A stretch of 64,000 bases of DNA from Burkholderiaceae bacterium DAT-1 (GCA_019084025.1 JAHRBI010000004.1:1-64000), one strand, 5' to 3'; counted from the stretch's first letter, positions 1 to 8,699 are shown. Numbers and translations are program-made. Notes: generated by a model not told the origin, from the letters alone.

Positions 1-90
1 CACGCCTTCCCATTTCGAACAGGACCGTGAAACGAAGCTGCGCCGATGATAGTGCGGGTTCCCGTGTGAACGTAGGTCACCGCCAGGCTC
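1..90 (+). rRNA. rrf: 5S ribosomal RNA, 3' portion (5' end outside window)
   Basis: The first 90 bases match the 3' three-quarters of a bacterial 5S rRNA: the loop region around CCCATTTCGAACAGGACCGTG, then GCGCCGATGATAGT, and the closing strand GTAGGTCACCGCCAGGCTC. The first ~25-30 bases of the gene lie before the window. This marks the end of an rRNA operon transcribed into the window, followed by a strong terminator. Confidence 0.95.
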
Positions 91-112
91 CCCAACATCA
101 ATAGATGTATGC

Positions 113-145
113 AAACCCCGATCAGGAGACTGGTCGGGGTTTTTG
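113..145 (+). terminator. Rho-independent terminator of the rRNA operon
   Basis: AAACCCCGA at 113-121 pairs with TCGGGGTTT at 134-142. The inner TCA/TGG pairs extend the stem, and a T-run follows. It lies 23 bases after the 5S end, as expected for an rrn operon terminator. Confidence 0.9.
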
Positions 146-203
146 CGTTTGGGCATCTGAAACACACATTGACGAATGTGTGGGCGCTGAAGACATCCTG
201 TGC

Positions 204-872
204 TCAGTCACTGGGCAACAGTTGTAGAAGCGGGCTGACGTCTAAGTCGCTTTGAATGGATGAAATGGCATTGCTGGATTGCGCCAGGAAATAGTAATAC
301 TCCCTTGCCACTGCGATAATGATTTCTCGTGCGCCTGGTGCCTCGATCTCGTCGAGTAACTGATCTACCGCCAGACGGTAGGCATCCGCCGAGATATCAT
401 GATCTTTCATGGCAAACGAAATGACATCTGATAATTGGGTGCGACATCTGATATAGGCGGGATTCAGCCCCGCGCTTGTTAGTCCTGCAAGGTAGTTTTC
501 TCTGCCCCGCGCATGAAATAACAAGCGTTCAAGCGCGCTGACAGATAGATTAAATGCTACGTCTGCTTTGCTGTCGGCAAGTAGATTCGGTAGCCTTGAT
601 GTCGCTGTATTTTCATCTGCGCTTGGTGATTCGCCAAGCCAATAAGGGTGAAATCCGCGAATGATGTCGAGAAATTCTTCGTGAATGGATTCGGGCAGAA
701 TCCGCATCGTCAGTTCGGTTGCGTTGCGGTAAGCGTGTTCGCCCACGGGGGACTGCCGAAGGTAATGCTGCAACTGGCGCACAAAGTGACGCGCATTGTT
801 AAGCTTCTTGATGGGTGTACCGGCAGCTTTTAATTCAGCAAGATACGACTCGATCGGATCGGTAAGCGCCAT
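204..872 (-). CDS. Unknown protein with two copies of a ~75-80 residue helical module (paralogue A)
   Basis: I cannot place this 222-residue protein in a named family. It has no signal peptide or membrane segment, so it is likely cytoplasmic and largely helical. Two halves resemble each other: residues ~8-80 end in a segment with HAYRNATELTMRIL and FHPYWLG, and residues ~125-205 end with AYRLAVDQLLDEI and VAREYYYFLA. The same module occurs twice in the upstream gene at 891-1538, so the pair is a tandem duplication of an internally duplicated protein. A ribosome site AAAGGA precedes the ATG. The 17-base gap to the upstream gene suggests co-transcription. The genes converge on the rRNA operon. 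Function is unknown; a protein-binding repeat scaffold is only a guess. Confidence 0.8.
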   Translation of the reverse strand: MALTDPIESYLAELKAAGTPIKKLNNARHFVRQLQHYLRQSPVGEHAYRNATELTMRILPESIHEEFLDIIRGFHPYWLGESPSADENTATSRLPNLLADSKADVAFNLSVSALERLLFHARGRENYLAGLTSAGLNPAYIRCRTQLSDVISFAMKDHDISADAYRLAVDQLLDEIEAPGAREIIIAVAREYYYFLAQSSNAISSIQSDLDVSPLLQLLPSD

Positions 873-890
873 GACGATGATCCTTTGACC

Positions 891-1538
891 TTAGGGGGGT
901 GTATCTTCATTCCAGAAGTAGAAGAACTCACGGGCGACCGTAATGAATGTTTTACGCCCTTCATCACGCGGAAACATCAGCAAAATTGCATCGACACCGG
1001 CACGATAAATGTTTGGCGAAGGATCTGCCCGGCGAATGCCATACATTAGGAGCATGAGGATGCGTTCATTGAGGTCGATGACCGCTTCCGCAGCATTATT
1101 CTGCTTGAGCTGAGTGATGTATCGCTCCAGGCTGAGGGGGACTTGCCTCGACCAGGGATCCGCATCCATGCGAGTGAACATGCTAATCATGTCGCGATCA
1201 AAATCGAGTTCCGCCACTTGTGTACTCAGTGCATTCGCAGCATGCATCCTGCTGATGGTTTTTAAATCGCCCATCCAAAACGGATAGAACTCCCGGGAGC
1301 AGGTAAGAATGTCGATATGTTCTCGCTCTGGAAAGCGATTCAGCGTCATATCGACCGCCTGCCGGAATCCGGCATCCACCTCATCGATATATTGATTCTG
1401 TTGCGCATCCAGAGCTGAAATCAGGTAGCGAAGGAAATGCTTTCGCTGATTCAATAGGCCGGTCGCTGCCCCCTTGCTTTTCAGCAATGACAGATAGGCG
1501 TTCAGCGCATTGTGGGCGTCGTTACCTTCGACTGCCAT
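891..1538 (-). CDS. Unknown protein with two copies of a ~75-80 residue helical module (paralogue B)
   Basis: 215 residues, first gene of the pair. The N-terminal module (~14-90) contains LNQRKHFLRYL, FRQAVDMTLNRFP and REFYPFWMGD. The C-terminal module (~137-213) contains LNERILMLL, YRAGVDAILLMFP and REFFYFWNED. The shared pattern is (F/Y)RxxVDxxLxxFP, about 13-16 residues, then REF(Y/F)xFW. GGAGGA lies just before the ATG at 1536-1538. No transmembrane segment, Cys cluster or recognisable catalytic motif is visible. It is divergent from yheS, 94 bp away, and has a plausible sigma-70 promoter in that gap. The open frame, ribosome site and conserved internal repeat argue strongly for a real gene; the function is not known. 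Confidence 0.82.
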   Translation of the reverse strand: MAVEGNDAHNALNAYLSLLKSKGAATGLLNQRKHFLRYLISALDAQQNQYIDEVDAGFRQAVDMTLNRFPEREHIDILTCSREFYPFWMGDLKTISRMHAANALSTQVAELDFDRDMISMFTRMDADPWSRQVPLSLERYITQLKQNNAAEAVIDLNERILMLLMYGIRRADPSPNIYRAGVDAILLMFPRDEGRKTFITVAREFFYFWNEDTPP

Positions 1539-1565
1539 TGACCATCCTCCGCTCGGCAGACTTTT

Positions 1566-1594
1566 ATTCTAGAACACGGATAAAAACCTGCTAA
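1566..1594 (-). promoter_or_regulatory. Candidate sigma-70 promoter for the module-protein pair
   Basis: On the minus strand TTAGCA (1594-1589) and TAGAAT (1571-1566) are separated by 17 bases, leaving about 20-25 bases of untranslated leader before the ATG at 1538. The -35 is weak (4 of 6), the -10 good (5 of 6). Confidence 0.45.
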
Positions 1595-1632
1595 CTGGGA
1601 TGTGTGAGGCCGGGCTCTGGTAAAATCCCGGC

Positions 1633-3534
1633 ATGATCAGACTGACATCTCTTGTTTTGCGTCGAGGCACCAAGGTGCTACTCGACAGGGCTAACTTGAT
1701 TCTGCATCGCGGGCAACGCGTTGGGGTGGTTGGACCAAATGGTGCTGGCAAATCCAGCTTTTTTGGATTATTGCGCGGCGAGTTGTTGCCAGATGGCGGT
1801 GAACTGGATTTGCCCGGCAATCTGGTCATTGCATCGGTGCGCCAAGAAACGCCCGCACTGGAGCAGTCTGCGCTGGAGTATGTGCTGGATGGCGATGCTG
1901 AGTTACGTCTGGTGCAGCGCGAACTAGATGTTACGTCCAATGATGGAATGAAACACGGAGAATGGCTGGCTCGACTGGAGGCCATTGATGGGTATGCCGC
2001 GGAGTCTCGTGCTTCCCGTCTGCTGGCAGGTCTTGGTTTTAGTCAGGATGAACTACTCAAGTCAGTGGCAGGATTTTCCGGTGGCTGGCGCATGCGATTA
2101 AACCTGGCTCAGGCATTGATGTGCCGGTCAGATTTGTTGCTACTCGATGAGCCGACCAATCACCTGGATTTGGAAGCGGTCATGTGGCTGGAAGGCTGGC
2201 TTGCAAGTTATCCCGGCACATTGTTGCTGATCTCTCATGATCGCGACTTCCTGGACGCGACGGTGAATCACATCGCATATCTGGCCAATAGCAATCTCGA
2301 GCTGTATACGGGTAATTATGCTGACTTTGAAAGTCAGCGTGCCGAGAAGCTAGCCCAGCAGCAACAGGCTTATGATAAGCAGCAGCGTGAAATGGCGCAT
2401 CTGCAAAAGTATATTGACCGTTTCAGAGCGCAGGCGACAAAGGCGCGCCAGGCTCAGTCGCGCATCAAAGCTTTGGAACGGATGGAGAAAATCGCTGCAG
2501 CGCATGTTGATTCTCCCTTTGAGTTTGCATTTCGCGAACCCGAATCTAGCCCGAACCCACTGTTACGCATTGAGCATGGCCGACTCGCCTATGGCGATAA
2601 GGTGATTCTGGATCGCGTCAATCTGAGTATCGAGTCGGGCGCACGGATCGGTTTGCTGGGGCGAAATGGCGCGGGTAAATCGACACTGATCAAGCTTCTG
2701 GCAGGTGACTTGACGCTGAGCGCAGGGTCGCGAACAGAAGGCAAAGGCCTGAAGATCGGCTATTTCGCCCAGCACCAACTGGAATATCTGCGCATGGATC
2801 AGTCGCCGCTGTGGCACATGCAGAAAATTGATCCTACCGGACGCGAGCAAGCATTCCGCGATTTCCTTGGGGGATTTGATTTTAGGGGCGATGTGGCCTC
2901 CAGTCCTGTTGAACCCTTTTCCGGAGGGGAAAAGGCTCGCCTGGCGCTGGCGTTGATTGTGTGGCAGCGCCCAAATTTATTACTGCTGGATGAGCCGACC
3001 AATCACTTGGATCTGGAGATGCGCCATGCGTTGACATTGGCGCTTCAGGACTATGTCGGCGCAATTATCGTTGTGTCACATGATCGACATTTGTTACGCG
3101 CGACCACAGATCAGTTCTGGTTAATTGATGGTGGCAAACAGACGCCATTCGATGGCGACCTCGATGACTACCGGCGCATGCGTCAGGAGGCGGAGGCGCT
3201 GGTGAAGGCTGCAACCGCTGCTGCTACACCAGCATCAGACCTTGATCGTAAGCAGCAAAAGCGATTGGAAGCCGAGGCGCGGCAGCGTATGTCCGCCTTG
3301 AAAAAACCGCTGGAAAAGGAACTGGCTAAGGTCGAGCAGGAGATGTCCAAGTTGACCATCGAGAAGGATCGACTGGCCGCCTTGCTGGCAGGTGAGGACA
3401 TTTATCAGCCTGAATTCAAGGATAAGCTTCGTGATACGGTACGTGAGGAAGCCGAAGTGAGTGCCAAGCTTGCTGTACTGGAAGAGCGCTGGCTGGGCTT
3501 GCAGGAAGAACTGGACACCTTGGAGCAGGCATGA
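1633..3534 (+). CDS. yheS: ABC-F family ATPase YheS
   Basis: Soluble twin-cassette ABC protein of 633 residues with no membrane domain, matching the length and order of E. coli YheS. Cassette 1 has Walker A GPNGAGKS at residues 34-41, a signature beginning SGGWRMRLNLAQAL and Walker B LLLLDEPTNHLDLE. Cassette 2 has GRNGAGKST, SGGEKARLAL and a second LLLLDEPTNHLDLE. Between them lies the charged linker typical of ABC-F proteins, and the C-terminus is a Lys/Glu-rich coiled coil (~530-630). ABC-F proteins bind the ribosomal E site and relieve stalled translation; this is family knowledge. Its stop overlaps the next start as ATGA, so the exporter is translationally coupled. Confidence 0.93.
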   Translation: MIRLTSLVLRRGTKVLLDRANLILHRGQRVGVVGPNGAGKSSFFGLLRGELLPDGGELDLPGNLVIASVRQETPALEQSALEYVLDGDAELRLVQRELDVTSNDGMKHGEWLARLEAIDGYAAESRASRLLAGLGFSQDELLKSVAGFSGGWRMRLNLAQALMCRSDLLLLDEPTNHLDLEAVMWLEGWLASYPGTLLLISHDRDFLDATVNHIAYLANSNLELYTGNYADFESQRAEKLAQQQQAYDKQQREMAHLQKYIDRFRAQATKARQAQSRIKALERMEKIAAAHVDSPFEFAFREPESSPNPLLRIEHGRLAYGDKVILDRVNLSIESGARIGLLGRNGAGKSTLIKLLAGDLTLSAGSRTEGKGLKIGYFAQHQLEYLRMDQSPLWHMQKIDPTGREQAFRDFLGGFDFRGDVASSPVEPFSGGEKARLALALIVWQRPNLLLLDEPTNHLDLEMRHALTLALQDYVGAIIVVSHDRHLLRATTDQFWLIDGGKQTPFDGDLDDYRRMRQEAEALVKAATAAATPASDLDRKQQKRLEAEARQRMSALKKPLEKELAKVEQEMSKLTIEKDRLAALLAGEDIYQPEFKDKLRDTVREEAEVSAKLAVLEERWLGLQEELDTLEQA

Positions 3535-4673
3535 GTCATTTGAACGAATCCAGTGTGGCACGTCGGGAATACTACGCGGTTCTGGTTTTGTTTTTCCTTT
3601 TGGGGGTGGTGTACGCAACGTGGTCGGCACGCGTGCCGGCGTTACGTGACGCGCTGGATTTATCCCCCGGCGCACTAGGTACGGTATTGCTCGGAGGCGG
3701 GATTGGTTCGGTGTTGTCCTTTCCTGTGTCAGCATTTGCGCTGGCGCGTTTGGGGGCGAGAAAGACCGCGCTCTGTTCTGGTGCTGCTTTATTAATCGTT
3801 CTGGTGAGTCTGGCAATCTGGCCGAGCTGGCCTTTGTTGATGTTTGGCCTGCTGCTGAGCGGGGTGTGTGCCAGTGTATTTGACGTGGCCATTAATGCGA
3901 TGGGTGCCGTGGCGGAAAAGCATGCGGGCAGATCCATCATGTCGACATTGCATGCATGGTTTTGCGTTGGAACATTTGCAGGTGCATTGATCGGCAGTGC
4001 TGCCGCCGGAAGTGCCATTTCGCCATTGGTACATTTTGCGGTGGTGGCGGCAGCCTTATATCTTCCGCTTGCATGGGCATTTCGCAATCTTCCCTCAGAC
4101 GAACCGGATGCTGCCCGCCAGTCATCAACGTTTGTGATGCCCCATGGCGCATTGATTCTGGTCGGTGTGATTGCTTTTCTGGGGGCAATCAGCGAGGGTT
4201 CACTGAGTAGCTGGATTGCGCTTTTCATGCGCGATGCCATTCATTCGGGAGAAGCGGCTGCGCCCCTGGGATATGCGGTATTTGCGGCATCAATGTTGCT
4301 AGCCCGTCTGGCAGGGGATAAGGTACGAGACAGCAAAGGGGCTGGTTTCGTGGTCGGCGTGGGTAGTCTGGTAGCTGCGCTGGGGTTGTTGGTGGCCGCC
4401 GTCTCGTCAAGCTTTGGCATGGCATGTGCAGGATTTGTCGCGGCGGGTATCGGGATCGCGGGTGTGTTCCCTTGTATTTTTAGTGTTGCAGGTAAAGAAG
4501 GCCCCGCAGCCATTGCTGCCGTTGCAACGCTTGGTTACAGCGGTGGACTGATGGGCCCGCCGGTGATGGGGGCCGTGGTGGCGTCGACAGGATTACGTGG
4601 CGGGATGATATTTCTAGCGTTGGTGAGTATGACTGTTGCGCTGACCGCCATGCGAGCCCGCTTATTGCGTTGA
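3531..4673 (+). CDS. MFS transporter, YbjJ-like
   Basis: A 380-residue inner-membrane protein with about 12 hydrophobic segments, short for an MFS carrier and similar in size and pattern to E. coli YbjJ. The N-terminal half contains TWSARVPALRDAL and an A-type loop LARLGARKTAL. The segment around VFDVAINAMGAVAEKHAGRSIMS is characteristic of this subfamily. Substrate unknown. The ATG at 3531 overlaps the TGA of yheS, so both are made from one transcript. No obvious terminator follows. Confidence 0.85.
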   Translation: MSHLNESSVARREYYAVLVLFFLLGVVYATWSARVPALRDALDLSPGALGTVLLGGGIGSVLSFPVSAFALARLGARKTALCSGAALLIVLVSLAIWPSWPLLMFGLLLSGVCASVFDVAINAMGAVAEKHAGRSIMSTLHAWFCVGTFAGALIGSAAAGSAISPLVHFAVVAAALYLPLAWAFRNLPSDEPDAARQSSTFVMPHGALILVGVIAFLGAISEGSLSSWIALFMRDAIHSGEAAAPLGYAVFAASMLLARLAGDKVRDSKGAGFVVGVGSLVAALGLLVAAVSSSFGMACAGFVAAGIGIAGVFPCIFSVAGKEGPAAIAAVATLGYSGGLMGPPVMGAVVASTGLRGGMIFLALVSMTVALTAMRARLLR

Positions 4674-5022
4674 ACCGGTCTGAGCACCGCCATGATATCG
4701 CGGCGAGCGGCGTTCCTTTAGCTGGGTATCCGTGTGTCGCGCAGGTGATGCTGTGTGACGACTGATGCTCGGCATCAACAATTTGCCGGGTACTGCTGGC
4801 AATAATTTCCTCTGTCGTATGAATACGCTGCCTTTGTAGCAAATGAATCGCCCAACTGAACTCGCTTAACCCCATCTCCGGTGAGAGGATTGTGACGGCT
4901 GCGATTTTGAATGTGTCCGCCATGGATGCCTTATTGGGCTGGGGTGCTTCAGGTTTTTGGCACGTCCATCATGCGGATCGCTCTGACCTTATCTCTTGCA
5001 TGTGCAGCAATGAATTTCTATT
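4674..5022. other. Intergenic stretch upstream of the flagellar operon
   Basis: About 350 bases between the MFS gene and the fliK promoter. A minus-strand open frame starts at 4923 with a weak AAGG site and encodes about 84 residues before running antisense into the MFS gene to 4480. Its C-terminal half is compositionally a shadow. I recognise no homologue and do not call it. A TGGCAC at 4957-4962 resembles a sigma-54 -24 element but has no correctly spaced -12. Confidence 0.4.
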
Positions 5023-5038
5023 TGGCATCAAGATTGCT
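5023..5038 (+). promoter_or_regulatory. Sigma-54 (RpoN) promoter of the fliKLMNOPQR operon
   Basis: TGGCAT (5023-5028), five bases, TTGCT (5034-5038). This matches the sigma-54 consensus TGGCAC-N5-TTGCW with one mismatch, and the invariant GG (5024-5025) and GC (5036-5037) have the required spacing. The predicted start is near 5049, giving a ~22-base leader to the fliK ATG at 5071 with GGGAG in between. RpoN control of middle flagellar genes is common in proteobacteria. Confidence 0.75.
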
Positions 5039-5070
5039 TAGCTGAGTCTGTCCTATGGTGGGAGACAGTG

Positions 5071-6513
5071 ATGCAAGCATCTATCAGCGTGGCCGATGGC
5101 CTGAAAGCGACTCAGACCTCGAAGGCCGCCAATGCTGCATTCAAGCTGACGGGGCCGCAGGCATTGGAACCCACGGCATTTCATGCGCAGTTAGCGAATG
5201 TTCGCTCTGACGCTGCGCGAAATGACACGCAACACGCGCCGTTCAAGAGCGCCCAGCCGGTATCAGGTCAGCGCGGCAGTGCTGGCACCCCTGTTCAAGC
5301 GAACGGTCGTCCAGCGGCGGCTAAACAGAGTGTGGAACAGCCTGAGGAACCATCAAGTAAAGATCTACCATCTGGTGCCAATTCAACTTCCTCGCAGCAT
5401 CCTGATGAAGCAACTGGCAGCCATCGAAGCAAGGTCACAGGCAAATCGAGCAAAGTACAGGACAACGGAGCGGAGGATGAATGCGCTGGAGTCTTTAGCG
5501 ATGCGTCATTTATTGATCAGCTCAGGCAAAGCAATGGGTTGACCTGTGTGCTCGAGCGCCCACCTGCCATCGACCAAGGCACTATTGATGTCGAAAATCC
5601 ATATCTGGAACCGGAAAAGGGCAGCGAACAGACAACCGTTCTGGCTGACTTGATGGCACAGGTGTCAGGTTTGGCAACCGTGCAGGTTGCGCCCGCCCAG
5701 ACCGTGGCTGAATCATCAGCCGTTGAACTGCAGTCCGATGTATTGGGTAAGCAGAGTGGGAAGGCAACTGTACTGGATGCCCAGGCAAAGGTCACACCTT
5801 TCGAGAAAATGCGGGAGGTGACACTTCATGCGGCACAGGGTGACGGCATGGATGGCGCAGCGTTGACGAGTCTGCCGACCGACATGGTAAACAGACTCTC
5901 GGCGGCGACGGATCAAGGGGGGGCACTGGCGGCAACTCAGTCGCATACTTTGTCATCGGTCCAGCAAAGCAATTCGGATCTTCAGGTGGACGCAGGGTTC
6001 CGCGCGACACTGTCCATGATGCAGCAACGTGGCGCGTCCGCCGCCGTGACGCCAAAGGCGACGGCACTCGATAGCCAGATCGCGGTCCCCGTTGGCGCGG
6101 AAGGGTGGGGGCAGGCGATCGGTCAGCGGGTACTAATGCAGGTGGGCGAGGGGCGTCAGCAGGTGGAAATGCAGCTGAACCCGCTGCATCTGGGGCCAGT
6201 ATCGGTGAAGTTGTCGCTGGAAGGTAATCAGGCCTCTCTGACGTTTGTTGCAGCACATGAAAGTGTACAGGCCGCCCTGAATGCGGCTTTACCCCAGCTG
6301 AACCATATGTTGGGCGATAGTGGTATCCAGCTTGCTCAAGCGCAAGTGCAGTTAGGCCAGGGGCAATCCCAGCAGCAGGATCAATCAGACCGACAAGCGG
6401 GACGCCGCAATGGCCAAGGTATGCGCGATGATGGTGTGGAAAGCGCGGAGGCATCTGTGCGAACCCGGATGATGACCATACAGGCACCCGGCAATGTCAA
6501 CCTGTTTGTATGA
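5071..6513 (+). CDS. fliK: Flagellar hook-length control protein FliK
   Basis: 480 residues. The N-terminal two-thirds is low-complexity, Ala/Gln/Ser-rich and weakly conserved, as is usual for the FliK ruler. The C-terminal Flg_hook domain (~345-430) contains GWGQAIGQRVLMQV, the hallmark LNPLHLGPVSVKLSLEG and a helix AALNAALPQLNHML, followed by a Gln-rich tail. FliK is secreted, measures the hook, and switches FlhB specificity from hook to filament export. ATG at 5071 is preferred over GTG at 5068 because GGGAG sits 6 bases upstream of it. First gene of the operon; fliL follows after 119 bp. Confidence 0.92.
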   Translation: MQASISVADGLKATQTSKAANAAFKLTGPQALEPTAFHAQLANVRSDAARNDTQHAPFKSAQPVSGQRGSAGTPVQANGRPAAAKQSVEQPEEPSSKDLPSGANSTSSQHPDEATGSHRSKVTGKSSKVQDNGAEDECAGVFSDASFIDQLRQSNGLTCVLERPPAIDQGTIDVENPYLEPEKGSEQTTVLADLMAQVSGLATVQVAPAQTVAESSAVELQSDVLGKQSGKATVLDAQAKVTPFEKMREVTLHAAQGDGMDGAALTSLPTDMVNRLSAATDQGGALAATQSHTLSSVQQSNSDLQVDAGFRATLSMMQQRGASAAVTPKATALDSQIAVPVGAEGWGQAIGQRVLMQVGEGRQQVEMQLNPLHLGPVSVKLSLEGNQASLTFVAAHESVQAALNAALPQLNHMLGDSGIQLAQAQVQLGQGQSQQQDQSDRQAGRRNGQGMRDDGVESAEASVRTRMMTIQAPGNVNLFV

Positions 6514-6577
6514 AATGCATGCAAGCGCTGGCTTTGGCTTGGATGGGCAGAATGCATGACTTATAACGAAAAGAGCC

Positions 6578-6594
6578 GTCTTGAAAGTCAAGAC
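6578..6594. promoter_or_regulatory. Perfect 7-3-7 inverted repeat between fliK and fliL
   Basis: GTCTTGA-AAG-TCAAGAC at 6578-6594, 38 bases before the fliL ATG. It is not followed by a T-run, so it is not a standard terminator. It may be an operator or an mRNA hairpin. No sigma-28 or sigma-54 element is obvious next to it. Confidence 0.4.
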
Positions 6595-6632
6595 TCACAT
6601 CTTAACCCACGGCGATATTCGGAAGGTTGAAC

Positions 6633-7217
6633 ATGTCTGACGCAAAAAAAAGCGCGCCTGCTCCGGAAGCAGCTGACGCAGCACCCAAGCCCAAAAAGAA
6701 CACCTTGCTGTATGTGGTGATCATTGTGCTGATTCTGGTCATCTTGGTCGGAGGGGCGCTTGCGCTATATCTGATATTTAGCCTCTCAAATACGCAGAAT
6801 TACAGCGAGGCGCAACAAGCCGCCACGGAGCATCAGGCGGAGAGCGAAGATGAAGATAAAGGCCATAAGAAAAAGAAAAAGGAAAAAAAGAAGGGAGAGC
6901 ACGGCGATGTGCCCTTATTCATGAAGCTCGATACCTTTACGGTGAATCTGCAGGGCGGCAATTCTGTACTTCAGACCGAGGTGAATGTACAGGTGGCTGA
7001 CGAGAAACAGCAGGAAGTCATTAAGGCATATATCCCGCGCCTGAGCAGTCAGATCTTGCTGATTCTGGGCTCTAAAAAGCCAGAAGAACTGACAACGGTG
7101 GAGTCCCGACTCAAGCTGATGGAAGAGGTCAAAACGACCGTCAACCGGGTACTCGGGGCCAAGGATGAGGAAGATGGCGTGATGAGTGTCGAGTTCAAGA
7201 CCTTCATCATTCAATAA
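6633..7217 (+). CDS. fliL: Flagellar basal body-associated protein FliL
   Basis: 194 residues. A short cytoplasmic tail rich in Ala/Lys is followed by one membrane helix (~24-48, LLYVVIIVLILVILVGG). Then comes an unusually long charged linker with runs of Asp/Glu and then Lys (residues ~70-92), and the periplasmic FliL domain, which ends FKTFIIQ. FliL surrounds the stator units and modulates torque. ATG at 6633 has GGAAGG 6 bases upstream; the longer TTG start at 6627 overlaps that site. Lies between fliK and fliM. Confidence 0.92.
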   Translation: MSDAKKSAPAPEAADAAPKPKKNTLLYVVIIVLILVILVGGALALYLIFSLSNTQNYSEAQQAATEHQAESEDEDKGHKKKKKEKKKGEHGDVPLFMKLDTFTVNLQGGNSVLQTEVNVQVADEKQQEVIKAYIPRLSSQILLILGSKKPEELTTVESRLKLMEEVKTTVNRVLGAKDEEDGVMSVEFKTFIIQ

Positions 7218-7243
7218 AGTGTGGGTAGCGGACAGGTACTGCC

Positions 7244-8263
7244 ATGGCAGATGACATTCTTTCGCAGGAAGAGGTTGATGCCCTCCTGCGGGGTGTAACA
7301 GGCGAGGAAGAAGAGGCCGAGGACGCGCTAGATGCGATGGGCTTGCGCCTGTACGACATCGGCCGTCAGGAGCGCATTGTCCGTGGCCGGATGCCGACGC
7401 TGGAAGTGATCAATGAGCGTTTTGCGCGGAATATGCGCATCGGTTTGTTCAATTTCATGCGCCGATCCGCTGAAATTTCGGTGGGGCCAGTACGCGTCCA
7501 GAAATACAGCGAATTTATCCGCAATCTGGTGGTGCCGACCAACCTGAATCTGATTCACATGAAGCCCTTACGGGGAACCGGGCTGTTTATTTTCGATCCG
7601 GACTTTGTGTTTCTGGTGGTAGATAACATGTTCGGGTCAGATGGCCGCTATCACGTCCGGGTGGAAGGCCGAGACTTCACGCCGACCGAGCAGCGGATTA
7701 TCCAGCGGTTGCTGGAGGTGGTGATGGAAGAGTATCGCAAGGCGTGGGAGCCGGTTTTCAAGACCGAATTTACCTACGTCCGCTCGGAGATGAACACGCA
7801 GTTTGCCAATATCGCCACGCCAACCGAAGTGGTGGTGGCGTTTACCTTCAAGATTGAGTTGGGTTCGGGCGGCGGCGATTTTCACGTGTGTTTCCCCTAT
7901 TCGATGATCGAGCCTTTGCGTGATTTGCTGTACAGCTCCATGCAGGCTGACCGCATGGAGGCTGATAATCGCTGGCTCAAATTGCTGTCGCGCGAAATTC
8001 AGAATTCAGATGTGCAACTGGTGGTATCGCTCGGCTCCGCAGACATCACGCTGGGCGATATTGTGGAATTAAAGGTAGGAGATGTTATCGGGCTGGAAAT
8101 CCCGGAATGTATTGTTGGCACTGTGGATGGTGTTCCCTTGATTGAAGGACATTACGGTACCAATCGGGGTCAGTATGCCATTCAGGTCGAGCGAATTCTG
8201 ACCGCCCCGGAAAATCTGCTGCTGGACGATGACGATCCGCTCGAGGAGCTCTCCGATGAGTAA
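7244..8263 (+). CDS. fliM: Flagellar motor switch protein FliM
   Basis: 339 residues. The N-terminal CheY-P binding motif is present (DDILSQEEVDALLRGV). The middle domain, with RNMRIGLFNFMRRSAEI and the GTGLFIFDP segment, contacts FliG. The C-terminal SpoA domain contains LKVGDVIGLEIPE and builds the C-ring with FliN. FliM receives the chemotaxis signal and reverses or slows rotation. It overlaps fliN by 8 bp. Confidence 0.95.
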   Translation: MADDILSQEEVDALLRGVTGEEEEAEDALDAMGLRLYDIGRQERIVRGRMPTLEVINERFARNMRIGLFNFMRRSAEISVGPVRVQKYSEFIRNLVVPTNLNLIHMKPLRGTGLFIFDPDFVFLVVDNMFGSDGRYHVRVEGRDFTPTEQRIIQRLLEVVMEEYRKAWEPVFKTEFTYVRSEMNTQFANIATPTEVVVAFTFKIELGSGGGDFHVCFPYSMIEPLRDLLYSSMQADRMEADNRWLKLLSREIQNSDVQLVVSLGSADITLGDIVELKVGDVIGLEIPECIVGTVDGVPLIEGHYGTNRGQYAIQVERILTAPENLLLDDDDPLEELSDE

Positions 8264-8699
8264 TGAAAACGAACAGGGAATGGACGACTGGGCAGCTGCG
8301 CTCGCGGAACAGCAAGCGGCAGATGCCAGTGCAATGCCGGCGGAAGAAACAAGCAATGTCGCAGCCTCGCAGCCTGCGATCTCTGCCGCTGATATCTTCC
8401 AGAAATTTGATGCGAGTAATGCGGTTCCCGCCCAGCCCACCAGTATCGACATGATTCTCGATATCCCGGTGAGCCTGACGGTTGAACTCGGGCGTACCAA
8501 GATTGCCATTCGCAGTCTGCTGCAATTGGCACAGGGCTCGGTGGTGGAGTTGGACGGGTTGGCAGGGGAACCAATGGATGTTCTGGTGAACGGCACGTTG
8601 ATTGCACAGGGTGAAGTCGTGGTGGTGAATGACAAGTTTGGTATTCGTCTGACTGACATCATTACGCCAGCAGAGCGGATTCGCCGTTTGCATCGTTAA
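8256..8699 (+). CDS. fliN: Flagellar motor switch protein FliN
   Basis: 147 residues from the ATG at 8256, which has GAGGAG 7 bases upstream inside the end of fliM. An acidic, Ala-rich N-terminal region (~1-60) precedes the SpoA domain (~65-147, containing ILDIPVSLTVELGRTKI and LVNGTLIAQGEVVVVNDKFG). FliN forms the bottom of the C-ring and docks the export ATPase complex through FliH. The 8-bp overlap implies coupled translation with FliM. Confidence 0.95.
   Translation: MSNENEQGMDDWAAALAEQQAADASAMPAEETSNVAASQPAISAADIFQKFDASNAVPAQPTSIDMILDIPVSLTVELGRTKIAIRSLLQLAQGSVVELDGLAGEPMDVLVNGTLIAQGEVVVVNDKFGIRLTDIITPAERIRRLHR

Noticed and set aside
4480-4923. Minus-strand open frame of 147 codons upstream of fliK
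   Set aside because: Its second half is antisense to the MFS gene and reads like a shadow; no homologue is recognised and the ribosome site is weak. Only the first ~84 codons are in free DNA.
4957-4973. TGGCAC resembling a sigma-54 -24 element
   Set aside because: The next GC lies two bases too far for a -12; the site at 5023-5038 fits properly.
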